DNA of 64,000 nt, from the NCBI RefSeq assembly GCF_021155765.1, contig NC_060110.1:372001-436000 (forward strand), in the 5' to 3' direction. This document shows, one piece after another, positions 24,707-36,608 of the stretch. The position numbers and the translations under genes were made by a program. The first letter of the stretch is position 1, and each line of letters starts with the position of its first letter. The stretch is from Diprion similis (Eukaryota > Arthropoda > Insecta > Hymenoptera > Diprionidae). Below the pieces are notes generated by a model. The model had not been told where the DNA came from and ran no database searches. It saw nothing but the letters and a program-made list of their open reading frames with translations.

Positions 24707-25499
24707 CTTATAAGACCGATAAAACTGAAATAAACGATATTCATTATAGCTTGTGTACTAAACCTTAACTCTGAGTCAATGTGAGTTGAAAACGATGTTG
24801 CGAGATACAATTACATGAAGAAAAATTACGAGCTCTAAATCTTACAAACCTTGAAGATTTTCTGTGTCATAATTAAAGTAATGATTGAAGATAAAACATT
24901 CATAATACCGCTAAGGTCTAAGTTATTAGCCAAGGCTAATTTCTCACGAGATATTACTACTTGCTGACAACGATTCAAGGGACATAGACCCAGGATTTCA
25001 TATCAGGGTTCGTAAGCACAGAGAAAAGTCAGAGAATTTCGAAAATAAGATGGAGTATTTTGAGTCTTGTCGAAGAAATCAACTCGTTCTTATACAAAGT
25101 ACTATCGATCTTGAGAAAAACAAAAATTAAATTAAAAATTTTGTTTCATGGTACCACTTCACATATTCTATTTTTCTTATGGAAAATCGCAGGTTGTGTA
25201 TTTGTAAATTGATAGTCAAATAGCAGAATATTTACTAGGTAACATTGAAGCGATTAGTATTAATGTGTAAAACAAATTGTTATTCAGTGGTATATTTCCT
25301 AAAAGGTTGCGGAAAAAATATTATTTTCAGTCTGGAATACCTAGAAAAGTGAGGGAATTTCAGATTCCAAAAACCATACGAGCCCTGCGTTTGTATAATG
25401 GTCTTTAGATCTAACCTGAAACTTTTTTATACTTTCACATCAGAGCTTTTTTAATTCATGTTTGTGAGCTAATAATATATATCAAAATATAGTTATTTT

Positions 25500-25772
25500 T
25501 AGGGCTGTGCGGGTTCCCGAAAACTCAGGAAAAGAAGTTCGGGTTCGGGACGGGTGTGTACTTAGAGCATATTAGTATATGCTCTAAGGGTGTGTCACTG
25601 AACTATAGTGATTTTGACGATTCCGGAATCTTTGTAAAGACCCGAAACGTGCGTAACCTAACTTACCAAATATTTATAATATTCGGGAATTCCGGAAATT
25701 TCGAGGACCCGCAACCCGAAACTAATAGATTTTTCCCAACCTGAAGAATTATATATGGGCCTCCAAGCCCTA
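25500..25772. repeat. TIR MITE with TAGGGCTGTGCGG terminus
   Basis: Starts TAGGGCTGTGCGGGTTCCCG and ends AGCCCTA. The body repeats CCCGAAA / TTCGGG-type motifs in both directions. Flanks GTTATTTT and GTTACTAC agree at only 5 of 8 positions. The left terminus matches that of the element at 55224. It is interrupted at 25561-25588. Confidence 0.5.
25561..25588. mobile_element. 28-bp palindrome: minimal derivative of the CTTAGAGCATAT TIR transposon
   Basis: Reads CTTAGAGCATAT, four central bases, then the exact complement ending CTCTAAG. The same 12-14 bases form the terminal inverted repeats of the transposon at 33471-36033. It is flanked by GGTGTGTA (25553-25560) and GGTGTGTC (25589-25596), an 8-base duplication with one mismatch, the same duplication length as the larger copy. 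The simplest reading is an element whose whole interior was deleted, leaving fused ends. Confidence 0.65.
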
Positions 25773-26765
25773 GTTACTACAATTATTTTGGATTTCGCAT
25801 AACTTTGGAATTTCCAAAAAATAATCGTGATGCCCATGATTTTTTACTAATGTAAAACAAGAACATGGATTGAAAAGAATGGCCGATTTCCACCAATCAA
25901 AATATTCTAAATAAATGGATGGATGACTACCTTAGGTTTCTAATACCATATGCCCCATATGTTAGATCCTCGATGAGCAGATTTTCAGATTATTCACACT
26001 TGCCTAGAAGTTATATGATTCCGTAGTATCCGAGCGTGGATTGACATGTAAAACTTTGCTTGATTTCTTTAAATTGTATTTTTGAAGTCCTTCAATTATC
26101 CCATCTGAGGTGGGCCACAGTCCATACACAATAGCTTGGATAATCACTTTCCTACTGTAGTTATAAGACAATTATTGAGCTTGATATAGTGGGATAAACG
26201 ACAGTCTCTAGTGAAAGCATTCAAGAGCTATTAATTTATTTCAGTGCATATGAAACATAATCTTAATCAAGGCTTGCATTGCCTAGTCAAGAGATTATCA
26301 CATTTGTAGATTTGATTTTAAATATAAACTATGTATTTAAATATTGAAAGCTATCCTTGCAAACGCTGTTCACAATACTTCTCAAAACTTAATATCATCA
26401 TACAAAATGTATAAATATGAACAACACATAATATAATTCATATTTAATATAAATCTTTTTCAATACTTCCACTGCCCCCATCACAGTAATTAATAAGTAA
26501 TCACTAATTACGTAGATTTAGAGAGTGTAACTGATGCCATCCAAGCTGCATCTAAATGAAACAAAGCCTATGATACAAAAAAAATGTAATATCACTCAAT
26601 TACTGCGGTGGTGACTATCCGGGAAAATTTTGTGGGAAATTACATTGTCTTGCCAGCAAAATGGATTCATTCTTTGCTTTATTCGTAAATCATTTGGAAG
26701 CTCAAACTGTGCTTTGTAAATTCAGCCAAACTTACTTTTAAAAATAGACCTGTTCAACTATCATA

Positions 26766-26787
26766 CCCCCCCCCCCCCCCCCCCCCC
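26766..26787. repeat. Poly-C run (22 bases)
   Basis: Twenty-two consecutive C in AT-rich intergenic DNA; the exact length is error-prone in any assembly. Confidence 0.85.
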
Positions 26788-27051
26788 TCTCTTGGCAAAC
26801 AATCGCTGGTTAGGCCCTGTTGATTTTAAAAGCTGCTCGATATTTCGAAAGCTGGTAGTAAAACATCAGGAAATACTAACATTTCTGGTTGTAAAAACCA
26901 GAGAAAAGTCAGAGAATATTATTTCAGAAAAATTGTCACTACCGTGATTACTAATCTGCACCCCAAAACCCAAGATGATCAGTTAATGGCACATCAAAAT
27001 TCTCGTGCTAGAAACATACTACAATGATAACATCAATTATGCCATACCGTC

Positions 27052-27057
27052 TTTATT
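27052..27057 (-). promoter_or_regulatory. Candidate polyadenylation signal for the GatC-POLG2 transcript
   Basis: TTTATT on the plus strand, AATAAA in the direction of the gene, about 525 bases past the POLG2 stop. Other AT-rich signals lie nearby, so this is only a candidate. Confidence 0.3.
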
Positions 27058-27581
27058 AACAGCAACATGTTTTCCTCTGTACCTGCTATCAATATATTAC
27101 TTTTCTTCACTTTTTTTCACAAACATTCTAAATTCATATGCAATTAACTAAATCAATCTGTTCCCACGGTTCCCGCTTTCCTTATATATTCTCACCGCTT
27201 CATAACAAGAAACACTGACAACCTTTGCGAGTACTCAGAATCAGATATGGTTCCCATAACAATTCTCCAAGAAAAAACCTTGTGGTGTTTCTGAATCAAT
27301 TTTCTCATGGCTGCTATGTTAAAGGTACGCCATTCATACACCTGATCGGCAGGCTGAGATTTGATCTCAGTCCGGCTACTCATGGGAATATTTTCTACAG
27401 TTTTCCTTGTCCCTCATACATGTGTGGGTGTTTCTGTTAAACATCTTTAGACGGGTGCAAACACATAATGATAGTCTATAGAAGACTTCCTGGAGACTTA
27501 CTCTATCGGATTTGACGGGTGTTGGTTGCGATTATTGTTATTATTATTACGATTATTATTTCCAAGTACATCGTTCATCAT

Positions 27582-30500
27582 TCAAGAGCAACATGCTGTA
27601 ATGTTCTTGACTAAATCAGTTATATGTACACTTTCACTGATGGTAGTCAACTGATTTATTACTTGAACAATACCAGTTTTAAGACTGTCATTATCTACTA
27701 AGATAATGTATGGAACTTGAAGAACATGCATATCATTGCCGGGTGAAGAAACAATTGTGTTTAGACTCTCTGACTTCAATTGATTATTGAGGTAAACGGC
27801 AAGCTGAAGTAACTCTTCACTACGAGGATTGTCTGGCATGATTAATGCTTTGTACGGAGCAAGTTTTGGGTGAAGATGTAATGATTGCTTATCCTCCGTG
27901 TAACCGTCACATAATAGTGTCAAAACAGCGAGCTCTAGAGATGTTGCGTGCTCAACGATGTACCCCTCACTGATACTGCTATTCTGACAGTTCTGCAATT
28001 TAAATACGTATTGGTTAAGTTAAATAGACATATGGTTTGCAATCTATTTTCAGTATTATTCCATAATTAGCGGCTCAGTATATTAATCAGCAAGTTGCTT
28101 CAATGTCATACTATGATATAACATAGTCTGAATTTTAGCATGATGTATGTTGTAAAATGAAAACCAAATGGAATCCGTTTATCATGAAAAACGATTCAGC
28201 ACAAAAATTCAATCGCTTAGTTGAATTATTGGTAAAATATAAAAAACCAACAGTACAGCGGAAACTATCAATGTTGGAGCAAATAAATCCAAGGTGGCAC
28301 TTGTAATTGATTATTCTGATTAGATGTCACTAAGTAAACATTAAAAATTATTCATAGTCAATACTTCCTATGCCTGCATGCTTTGTGTGGCAGAGCAGAA
28401 AATATAATTTGGGATAGAATACCCTATACATAGAAGATGATAATGGGATAAAATATTTCCCTGCATCCTATGATAAAAAATGTAAAAGCTTTACATCCCA
28501 TATAGGGGGTCTATCTTACGAAACTCTGAAAAGCAATCTGTGGTTTGCAATTTCTGAATTACTTTGTAGAAATAAAAACCGTTTTGATGCATCAATGTTA
28601 GGAAGTTCAATTTCATCATGTTTGGAATAAATAATGAGGTTGAAGTTTGTGACATTAGTGTAACAGTGTATATTTAGTGAAATTATTATTCCATAACTTT
28701 TCAGAATTGTGTAAAATCCAGTAAACTGTACTGAAGCAAAGAATTCACATTTTACAACCTGGTCAATTACTTCATACTTCTAAACTTGCAAAAAATTGAT
28801 CTTTTCTCAATATTTCGTTACGTTCATTTTACTCACAATTTTCTACCAAAAATAACTATTTGTTGCTACTCGTACAGAAAAAATTTATCATCCTGAAAAA
28901 TTCGAAGGATTCTAAGAATAGTTATCTTCAACAATGGATTTATACGACTTACTCTAATAGAACTAAAAAATCTAAGACAGTCTTCAAGTTGAAAAATGAT
29001 GGAATACAAGTTCATAAAATTACATAAAAACTGAGAGTCTCCCAGAAAATCATACAATGAATCACAGCTTTTTAAGAAAAATTAATATCAATCTCACTAG
29101 TCACGGAATTTTAACTTGTAAAAATTTTTGCAATTTCATAAATTTATACGACTCGTTATAAAAATTCTAGTATTTCCTATGAATTGGCGAGAGTCTGCTA
29201 TGAAATCAGTGAATAGAATTTCATAAAGTTTTTGTAAGACAAGAACTTCTATTCAAAAAGTATGACACTCTACAATTTTGTAGTAAAAATGATATGTTGC
29301 TATCCATGCAAATAAGCCGCCGATTTTCTTGAACTTGCACAATATATAACAATGATAGATATCACTATACTTAAGAATTTTTCTGAAAGTTAATTAGCTA
29401 TCAAATTAAATATTAATCACATCATACTTTATTCCATAATCCATATCATGTGTGCATAAATATTTATTGGGATACCGTGATGAAAATAATTTCTACACCA
29501 AACTGCTATAAAGTGCAAGTTATTAAAAATTGTAAGCAATAGTTGTTATTGTGTGGATTATTCATAGTATTGCTATTTGAATATGTACGTATGTAATCGA
29601 TGGCATCAACATAGTACACCGTTACCTCACTACTCGGTTGTAGGTTGCGGCTTGAGCCTATCTACCCGTCAAGTCAGTCAGTCAATATCTATACCTGTAT
29701 TGTTCAGTACACCCACTTGCCACCTCCGTATCAGTATATATGAATATACTCATACCAGATATATACAAGTGAACTGTTTATTCATGCTCCTTTCACGCCG
29801 CTCCATTCCTGGCGCTACTCTGCTACACATATTTTATATCACATAGATAGCCATGAAACATTACGAATTAAGAAATTAAATCAAAATTTTTTTTATAAAA
29901 CTATGAATTCTCATAAAAGACAATTTTTTAAAACAAAAATAAAAAAGACCACCAGCCATTGTATATTGAAAGTAAAATTTCGTGAACTTGTAGAATTATA
30001 CGAATTTCCATGGAAATCTCTGGCTTTGAATAGAAACTGGGAATTTTGGCAAGTATCCAGGAAATTTACAACTTCAATATGAAAAAAGTTTCCCATAGAA
30101 CTTCTTAGAAAAATATTAATTTCTTACAATGCTTGTCGATAAGATTACAAATTCGTGTGTGACAATATGAAATACTATTTTTGAACCACTGCTAGATGTC
30201 GTATCTCTCTTCCAAGGAAAGTTTGTTCCTGACAAATTAAGTACCCCGCAGAATTTGGCTCTACATTGCGTAGATTCTTTTCATCTTTTGAGTATGATCT
30301 AGACATATTTAGAGAACTGTGGTATATGTTTGAACTCACCTTCTCTAAATGTGCATTTTACAAAAACAACACAATTAGTCTTATAAATTTGGTATTTTAC
30401 TAAGAATAAAACAGGAATTCTATGATAATCGACAGCAATTCATGTCCTTTTTAATATTCGATATAAGAACAATGATCGTGAAAATGCGAGCAGTTCTAAA

Positions 30501-32531
30501 ATTATCTCTAAAAAACCAAGACTTCACAGAAAAGTAAGAAAATCTAGGATGAAATTTGATGTCAAAACTCAGCACACTCCAAATTTCTTTACTTAATCGT
30601 AAAATTAAATTTGTAGTTAGACATAGAAATTATTTTCAGCAGGGGAAGTACACAGAATGTCCATAAACTACCGTAATTTACAAAAAAAACTACGAATTCT
30701 ATGCAAGAAAATTAAGAAAAGTTCTAGGTCATGTTCGGATTGGTGATAAGTCTTTGAAATTTTCGTCGAAATTTTTTGTGGAATATCGTATTAATTATTT
30801 AGACCAGTCTTTGTTTCTGGGCACACATTTGACAAACTAATTCTGAAATTCTCCGAATTTTTTCACAGTCTCCAATTCATACTGCTAGAGTGCAATTCTC
30901 TGCTAATTTCTATAATTCCTTGCCAATATTTTACCTTATTTTCTATGCAATATTGTAACTGTTCACATATTACCTGAAAAATCTTGAAAAATGATTGATG
31001 TTAAATAGATACTGACGTACTCATTCTAAATAGAATCATCTGCATTTCTCCAGATTTTTCTGATCTCAAATTCTGTAGATACTTTTACGATATTTAGGTA
31101 CCGACGGACTATCCACGGTCGAAATACTCTGCACTCTTGGTCAAATTTCTCCTAGTTTGACTGCATTTTTATACATAATTAAAATTCATGTTCCCAAGAA
31201 CTGGTGCATGTTTCCGATGCAATCGATATTGACTAAATTAATTCATGCGCGCAATTAAAAGGCCATTTTCAGTTCATTTTTAGTTAGAAGAGCACGTTGA
31301 ACACTAGACTATGGCGTTTCGTCCGACATTTTTCTGTGTCGATACGGTTTGCATGACAGTGATAAATTTCAAGGAATTTTTGTACGAATCGCGCAAACTA
31401 TACAAGAATCTGCAGAACTTTTCAGAGATTATTATACTACTGAATGAAAACGGAATAGATTTGAAGTTGAAGTCTTGCAGAGACTTGGAGTGAAATTTTA
31501 CAAAGTGTAAAAAATGCAGCAAAATTTTGAATTTTTTGTAAGAGCAGTTGATTTCAAAAATAAAATGTGCAGTGCAAAAGTTCTCTGAAAAACTATAAAA
31601 TTTGAAATTATTAGAGAAATATTTGTACCAGAGTAACTGCAATACTAGCAAATATTAGTTATAACATAAAATAATCATTTGTCTAGCAACTTGTACTTAT
31701 GAAGAAGGGCATAAATGAGGCTGAAGTTAGTACGTTAACGTCACAAAACGTCAGTGGAAAAATCATTATTGCACGTTTTTGAAATGACTTTCAAGGAGTT
31801 GGCTTTTTGCAAAATATGAGTATATATTATTTGTCATAGATGACAAAATTTCAGACATTGCTAAAGATGGGAAGCAATGATTTTTTCTAAACATGTACCG
31901 TTACATTAACGTTATTAACTTCATCCATATCGGAATAAATATTCTACATCGAGATATCATAGTTACGATTTAAGAATTTACATCGTACCTGCAAATAACA
32001 TTCCACTTTGCCAAATGATACAATTTCAACAGTTAGATTTTGTGATGGCAAATGAGCCTGAATACTCATGACTTCACGATTTTCATTTTTTTCAGAATTT
32101 GTTGCTACAAATCGGGATGGATTATTACTGAACTTGCGCCACCAAGCCTTTCGCTCTCTCTGTTTCCTATAGAATAAATCTTTGGCAGAATTTTTTTCAC
32201 CAAACGTCATTACACTCATTCTTGTGCACAGTGGTGGCAGCGGAAGGTCAAGCATTTTGCTATGTTGGTTGTCATTTTGAGTGGTTTCTATTGAAGCTAG
32301 ACCAAATGGCAGGCCATCACTTCTCGAGTCTTTGAGATATCGTAAGGTTCTGGAGATTTGCGAAATCTGAGCCGGATAAACATTGTATTTTTCTGAAACA
32401 ACGCAATATTTCCACCAAACATCTTCGACGTTTCGTCGAAGGAATTGTCCAGAAGGGCCATAAATAAATTCTGTCTCTGAAACGGTCAGAAAGTCTGTGC
32501 CTAGTGCAGACAATATCTTATTGGCTTTCAT
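27582..32531 (-). CDS. PolG2: DNA polymerase gamma subunit 2 (mitochondrial accessory subunit), two exons
   Basis: Exons 32531-31989 and 27992-27582 join in phase 0 over a 4.0 kb GT-AG intron to give 317 residues. The accessory subunit dimerises, binds DNA and raises processivity of the mitochondrial replicase. It descends from class II aminoacyl-tRNA synthetases. The first exon matches the family N-terminal region (FIYGPSGQFLRRNVEDVWWK; YPAQISQ; PFGLASIE), and the second the C-terminal anticodon-binding-like domain (HPKLAPYKALIMPDN; LKTGIVQVINQL). Insect subunits are shorter than the human 485-residue protein, so 317 is plausible, but a further small exon inside the intron cannot be excluded. 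The start lies 36 bases after the GatC stop codon, and no separate promoter is visible in that gap. Confidence 0.85.
27993..31988. other. POLG2 intron
   Basis: Four kilobases of AT-rich DNA with many short near-repeats of tandem TTACGA/TTTCATA-like words. I found no conserved exon, RNA gene or definable transposon. Confidence 0.5.
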
Positions 32532-32551
32532 CGTGCTGCTTCAGTTTGCAT
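32528..32551 (-). promoter_or_regulatory. Seven-codon ORF between GatC and POLG2 whose stop overlaps the POLG2 start
   Basis: In the 36-base GatC-POLG2 gap the only ATG (32551-32549) opens a reading frame of ATG plus six codons, ending at TGA (32530-32528). That TGA overlaps the POLG2 ATG (32531-32529) as ATGA. The upstream ATG has T at -3, a weak context; POLG2's ATG has A at -3. This geometry suits leaky scanning or termination-reinitiation. Confidence 0.55.
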
Positions 32552-32567
32552 ATAGAATTTACAGAGG

Positions 32568-32975
32568 CTAGTATTTGTCGGTAGTGAGATTAACTGGAAC
32601 GTTGCCCGGCGGAGCTATGAAGTAATCTTCCTCTGTTAATGCGGCGTTCTTCAACACCTTTTTTGCATAACCACCATCAACAATGAGATCGTCTCTAAGT
32701 TTAAGTTTTTGATTTTCGAGCACGGTATACATCGGCTGGATGTCGGCGTTTAGTTCTACCAACCACAGTTGCTTAGCAAACGTTATTGCGGCTTCTAGTC
32801 TGGCGATACCTTCCACGCTTCCGAAGTTCACCAATGATAACCTCTCCAGTTGTTCGATGGCTTCACTGTCTATAACAGGAGCGACTTTGTCAGTACAGTG
32901 TGATAATTCAGTTGTGAAATGTCGCAGGTGGAATCTCTTCCATCCATTGCAAGCGACACGTCCAAATCTGATCAT
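32568..32975 (-). CDS. GatC: Mitochondrial glutamyl-tRNA(Gln) amidotransferase subunit C, single exon
   Basis: Single exon of 135 codons plus stop. GatC stabilises the GatA-GatB amidotransferase that converts Glu-tRNA(Gln) to Gln-tRNA(Gln) in mitochondria. Family features are the IEQLERLSLVNFGSVEGIARLEAAI helix segment at about residues 39-64, the ADIQPMYTV motif near 78-87 and LRDD near 94. The C-terminal LTEEDYFIAPPGNVPV is typical. The N-terminus (basic, with no acidic residue before about residue 24) looks like a mitochondrial targeting peptide. The ATG has G at -3. It is the upstream partner of POLG2, and the two probably share a transcript. Confidence 0.92.
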   Translation of the reverse strand: MIRFGRVACNGWKRFHLRHFTTELSHCTDKVAPVIDSEAIEQLERLSLVNFGSVEGIARLEAAITFAKQLWLVELNADIQPMYTVLENQKLKLRDDLIVDGGYAKKVLKNAALTEEDYFIAPPGNVPVNLTTDKY

Positions 32976-33190
32976 TGCCCTTTAAATATTTAGCAATGAT
33001 GTGCAGTGCACGGACTTAGTGCGATGTTTCGCGATGGTAAGCTAAAAGCGCTAAAAGAGAAGTCAAAACTGTAGGAACAGAGAGTGCGTTCCAAAACATA
33101 CTTTAAGTAATACTGCCGCCAGTCAGCGATGTCACGAAATTCGTGATGTTGTTGAGAGTGTTGCTTAGAGCATATAGTGTTGTGACTACA
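32976..33190 (-). promoter_or_regulatory. Probable promoter region of GatC-POLG2
   Basis: About 200 bases of mixed sequence lie between the GatC ATG and the first repeat of the 33-39 kb cluster. No TATA box stands out. A CTTAGAGCATATAGT string at 33170-33185 is the end motif of the nearby transposon family. Confidence 0.3.
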
Positions 33191-33470
33191 TTCTTAGGGG
33201 GGTGCCCCGGTCGATTTCGTGTAAGTTGTACTACATATCTCCAGGCATCGAAGCTACGTGCCTTAGGGTGCTTATAAAGACCCGTTGTACACCTCGAAAA
33301 CACGGGGATGCAAAACTCCTATACCGCTCAAGCGATCAGAGTGAAACTTGGGCAGTTAATACCTTATTTTGGCAAAAAGTGAAGCGTCTTTTTGCTTTTT
33401 AAAAATTTTGACAAAAATTTTACAGATTGGTTACCACTCACAGAAATTGACCAAATTTCCACAGTTACAC

Positions 33471-36033
33471 CTTAGAGCATATAGTAGATAGAGGGAGCCT
33501 TCTGGCCGAAAAGTGTGACGACAGAGAGGGAATGAGTAGCTTGAGAACCTGTCTTTTTCTAAGCCAGGAGCGTAGCGTGGTAAATTTAGTACCCACGTCA
33601 ATGATAGACACCTAACTAAAATTTTTTATGAAATTCATTATTGTTGTATATCTTATATAATATGTTATGTACATACATTTCAATGTAATATACATAATAA
33701 ATTTACACTGAAGAATTGATCACAATTGTAACAAAAAAGGATAATTTTCTTTCGAAAGAAAACTTGCTTTCCGAATTTGTGATTTGAATCATCACTTTCT
33801 ATTTTACAAACTATACATTTCAGAACCATTCTGAAATTTGGTTACCGACGCGGTTGTTAATGTTTCATCAATAGTGTACGCTTTGGAATGCATCCTGCTT
33901 CATTCTTAGCTCTAAGGCCTCACTACATGGGCACATCGGGCACTGCACCCTTACCGTACGCTTGGTACAGCTCTGACGTAGTCTGGTGGCTGATTTGAAC
34001 TGACCAATCACATTTTGTAAGAGAGAGATAGTGTAACATCCGATCGGAACGTCCGTATGTTTTATTGTTTATGATTATTCCCTAACATTAGTTACCAACT
34101 AACCAAAACTCTGAATGTGAGAACTCTGTAAGAAAGTCATTCAAGGAAACTGCTTGACCATCTGAAAGCCCCTAGATGAGGCATAACAACCATTATCATT
34201 AATCAAGAGTCCAGAAACCATATTACAAGATCCTCACATTACAGGAGACTATGATATTATTATTTTATTATCACAATTTACTAACACCATTATATCGAAA
34301 TATTATACAATACCTAGTTGCAACACGGAGTTTAGAGCCACATTATAGGCAACCTATGCTACAGCCTACAGCCCACGAGATAGATAAGACTATAACATGA
34401 AGATATATAATCAATATAATATAAAATTAATAACATTAGAGAAATAACCTGTAAAGGCCAGGGACTGCGATACCTCCAAATACGTAAATACAAATTATTC
34501 AACATTCCCTTCCAAAACGCCGTATTGTAGGCAACGCGCCTAAACTTTGGAGGTAACGTAGACCTCTATTGCAGAACCGTACAGAACGCCACCTGGAGAG
34601 TGTATCAGTAACATAATAACAAAATCACCGAAGGTAACCTAACTCACGGGATGATTCTGTAGGGCGAGGCAATCAAAAGGTAACTCAGGAAAATAATAAT
34701 GAATAGACTATTATTAAATCATCAAAATCAAAACATCCACATTATTTTTGGAGACGAAGTATAATAGTGTTCCAGGATTAATTATCTTCTATAAAATATA
34801 TCAAATATTATATTAGAGAACGCTCTTGTATCGCAGATAAACATTAAGCAAGCAAATTAATCAATTATCTTCTATACAACCCTTCATTATATTCCCTAGC
34901 ATACTAGAACATTCTAGAAATAAAAGTACGCTTGTAATATAACGCCCCGTACGCTCAAGAACGCCGACATTGTATAAAATCAAAACCAATATAATGATGT
35001 AGGTAAAGCTCACACGGATTCAACCCTAGGAAGCGGCGATCTCGAGCATACGCGCGTTACGCGCCCGAAGGCCACCTCATAAAGTTGTGTTAGACCCCCT
35101 ACTCCTTCAGTACAACTATCAAGGGACCGCGCGCCTATCGACGAATACACTAGCGCGTTGCACCAACACACATATACATGAAACTCATACCCATAACATA
35201 CACTAATTCAAATCCTAAAAAACGAATACCACTCTAGTTCTCAATCTTAGAGAGGGGGTATGGAGCAAAGAGTTGGGGGCACGGTCCAAAGTCCAACTTT
35301 GCACCCAACACCAATAAATCCCATAGCATAGCATACCAGCCTAGTCTTAATTCTTAGAATAAGGGGAAGAAATGCGTTTTGTGGGGCAATGCTCGAGGAG
35401 AGGATTTCACACCCCTATCGTTACCGCTCTGAATAAATAGCGTAGAGCACCCAGCGTTCATTCGCTCTCTTGGTTTTTATCTCCAGTAGCTACAATTACT
35501 CAGTAGATCCTCGCGGTAAAATCCTCTAGCATTTGCATTCCAACGACGAATCTCTACCTGATTCATTAGCCAATTTTATATTATTAAAATTTGTTCATTC
35601 TTATTCTGTGTGTTTAATCAAAATATATTCTACTTTAAACCAATTCCAAATCTAAATTCTGTGTTCATTTAAAACAAGTTCCTTCATCACGCCTATACCA
35701 CAGTTCCGGAAGAAGCCGTCTCATAAAAGGTAAGGTAAATGTTATTTTAATAATTTATAACAATTTCCAACTCTCCGTTAATATCCAATTACGCGAATTC
35801 GATCAAGTTGTCCATTTCACTTCAGTGATTAATCGATATTGGCGACCCACAACTACTGATGTGAAGTCTAGCTAAACATCCGCGATAATCTCTAGTGGTA
35901 GTTTTGGGGAATTTTCGTGGAGTGCCGCTCCGACGTCACAATAGGTTCTCATGCTACTATATCTATCCTTGGTAACATCGCCACTTATGGGCCAGGATAG
36001 GACAGGCTCCCTCCATCTACTATATGCTCTAAG
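33471..36033. mobile_element. TIR transposon with 8-bp target duplication, containing a solo LTR
   Basis: Ends are a near-perfect 30-base inverted repeat starting CTTAGAGCATATAGTAGAT. It is flanked by an exact 8-base duplication AGTTACAC (33463-33470 and 36034-36041). Without the LTR at 34032-35940 it is only about 650 bases, with no coding capacity. Eight-base duplications suit P or hAT superfamilies; the ends do not match a family I can name. Confidence 0.8.
34032..35940 (+). mobile_element. Solo LTR, 1,909 bp, with 4-bp target duplication
   Basis: Begins TGTAACATCC and ends GACGTCACA (TG...CA), flanked by ATAG at 34028-34031 and 35941-35944. Homologous to the older copy at 17492-21642. 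A four-base duplication suits Gypsy-type integrases. No gag or pol is present, so this is a recombined solo LTR; the superfamily is inference. Confidence 0.75.
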
Positions 36034-36608
36034 AGTTACACTGAATGGATCGACCTATTCGGTATGATGCCACTCGGCGGTGATGAAACACACATTTTGA
36101 GCCCAGTCCCATGAGATTTGATGGTGAAATGACGAAATGGCAACTGATTACGAAGAACACCGGAATCTCATTTTGGTGACATTTGTCGGTAATTTCTTAC
36201 CGACATTACACGCATACATTACCGGCATGCGCGTAATGTCGGTAACAAATGTCGCCAAAAGGAGATTTCGGTGTACTTCGTAAGCGAAAACCAGATCAGC
36301 TGCCATTTCGTCATTTCACCATCAAATCTCATGGGACTGGGCTCCAAATGTGTACTTCATCACCGCCGGGTGGCGTCATACCGGATAGTTCGATCCATTC
36401 AGTGCAACTGAAAATATTTGGCCAATTTCTGTGGGTGGTAACCAATCTGTAAATTTTTTTTCAAAATTTTGAAAAAGTAAAAAGACGCTTCACTTTTTAC
36501 CAAACTAAGGCATTGATTGCCCCAGTTTCACTTTGATCGCTTAAGCGGTATAGGAGTTTTGCATCCCCGCGTTTTCGAGGTGTATGTACAACTGGTCTTT
36601 ATAAGCAC

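Larger units (their letters stand above)
24707..27581. other. Intergenic region between convergent genes
   Basis: No gene found. It contains the MITE at 25500-25772 with the 28-base palindrome inside it, and a 22-base C run at 26766-26787. An AATAAA for POLG2 on the minus strand is present at 27057-27052. Confidence 0.45.

Noticed and set aside
32740-32985. 81-codon plus-strand ORF
   Set aside because: It is an antisense shadow of GatC, whose protein features are clear on the other strand.
35844-35868. Interpretation of the TTGGCGACCCACAAC block as the LTR/primer-binding boundary
   Set aside because: Homology between the two LTR copies appears to continue past it to GACGTCACA, and only the later boundary gives TG...CA ends with an ATAG duplication.
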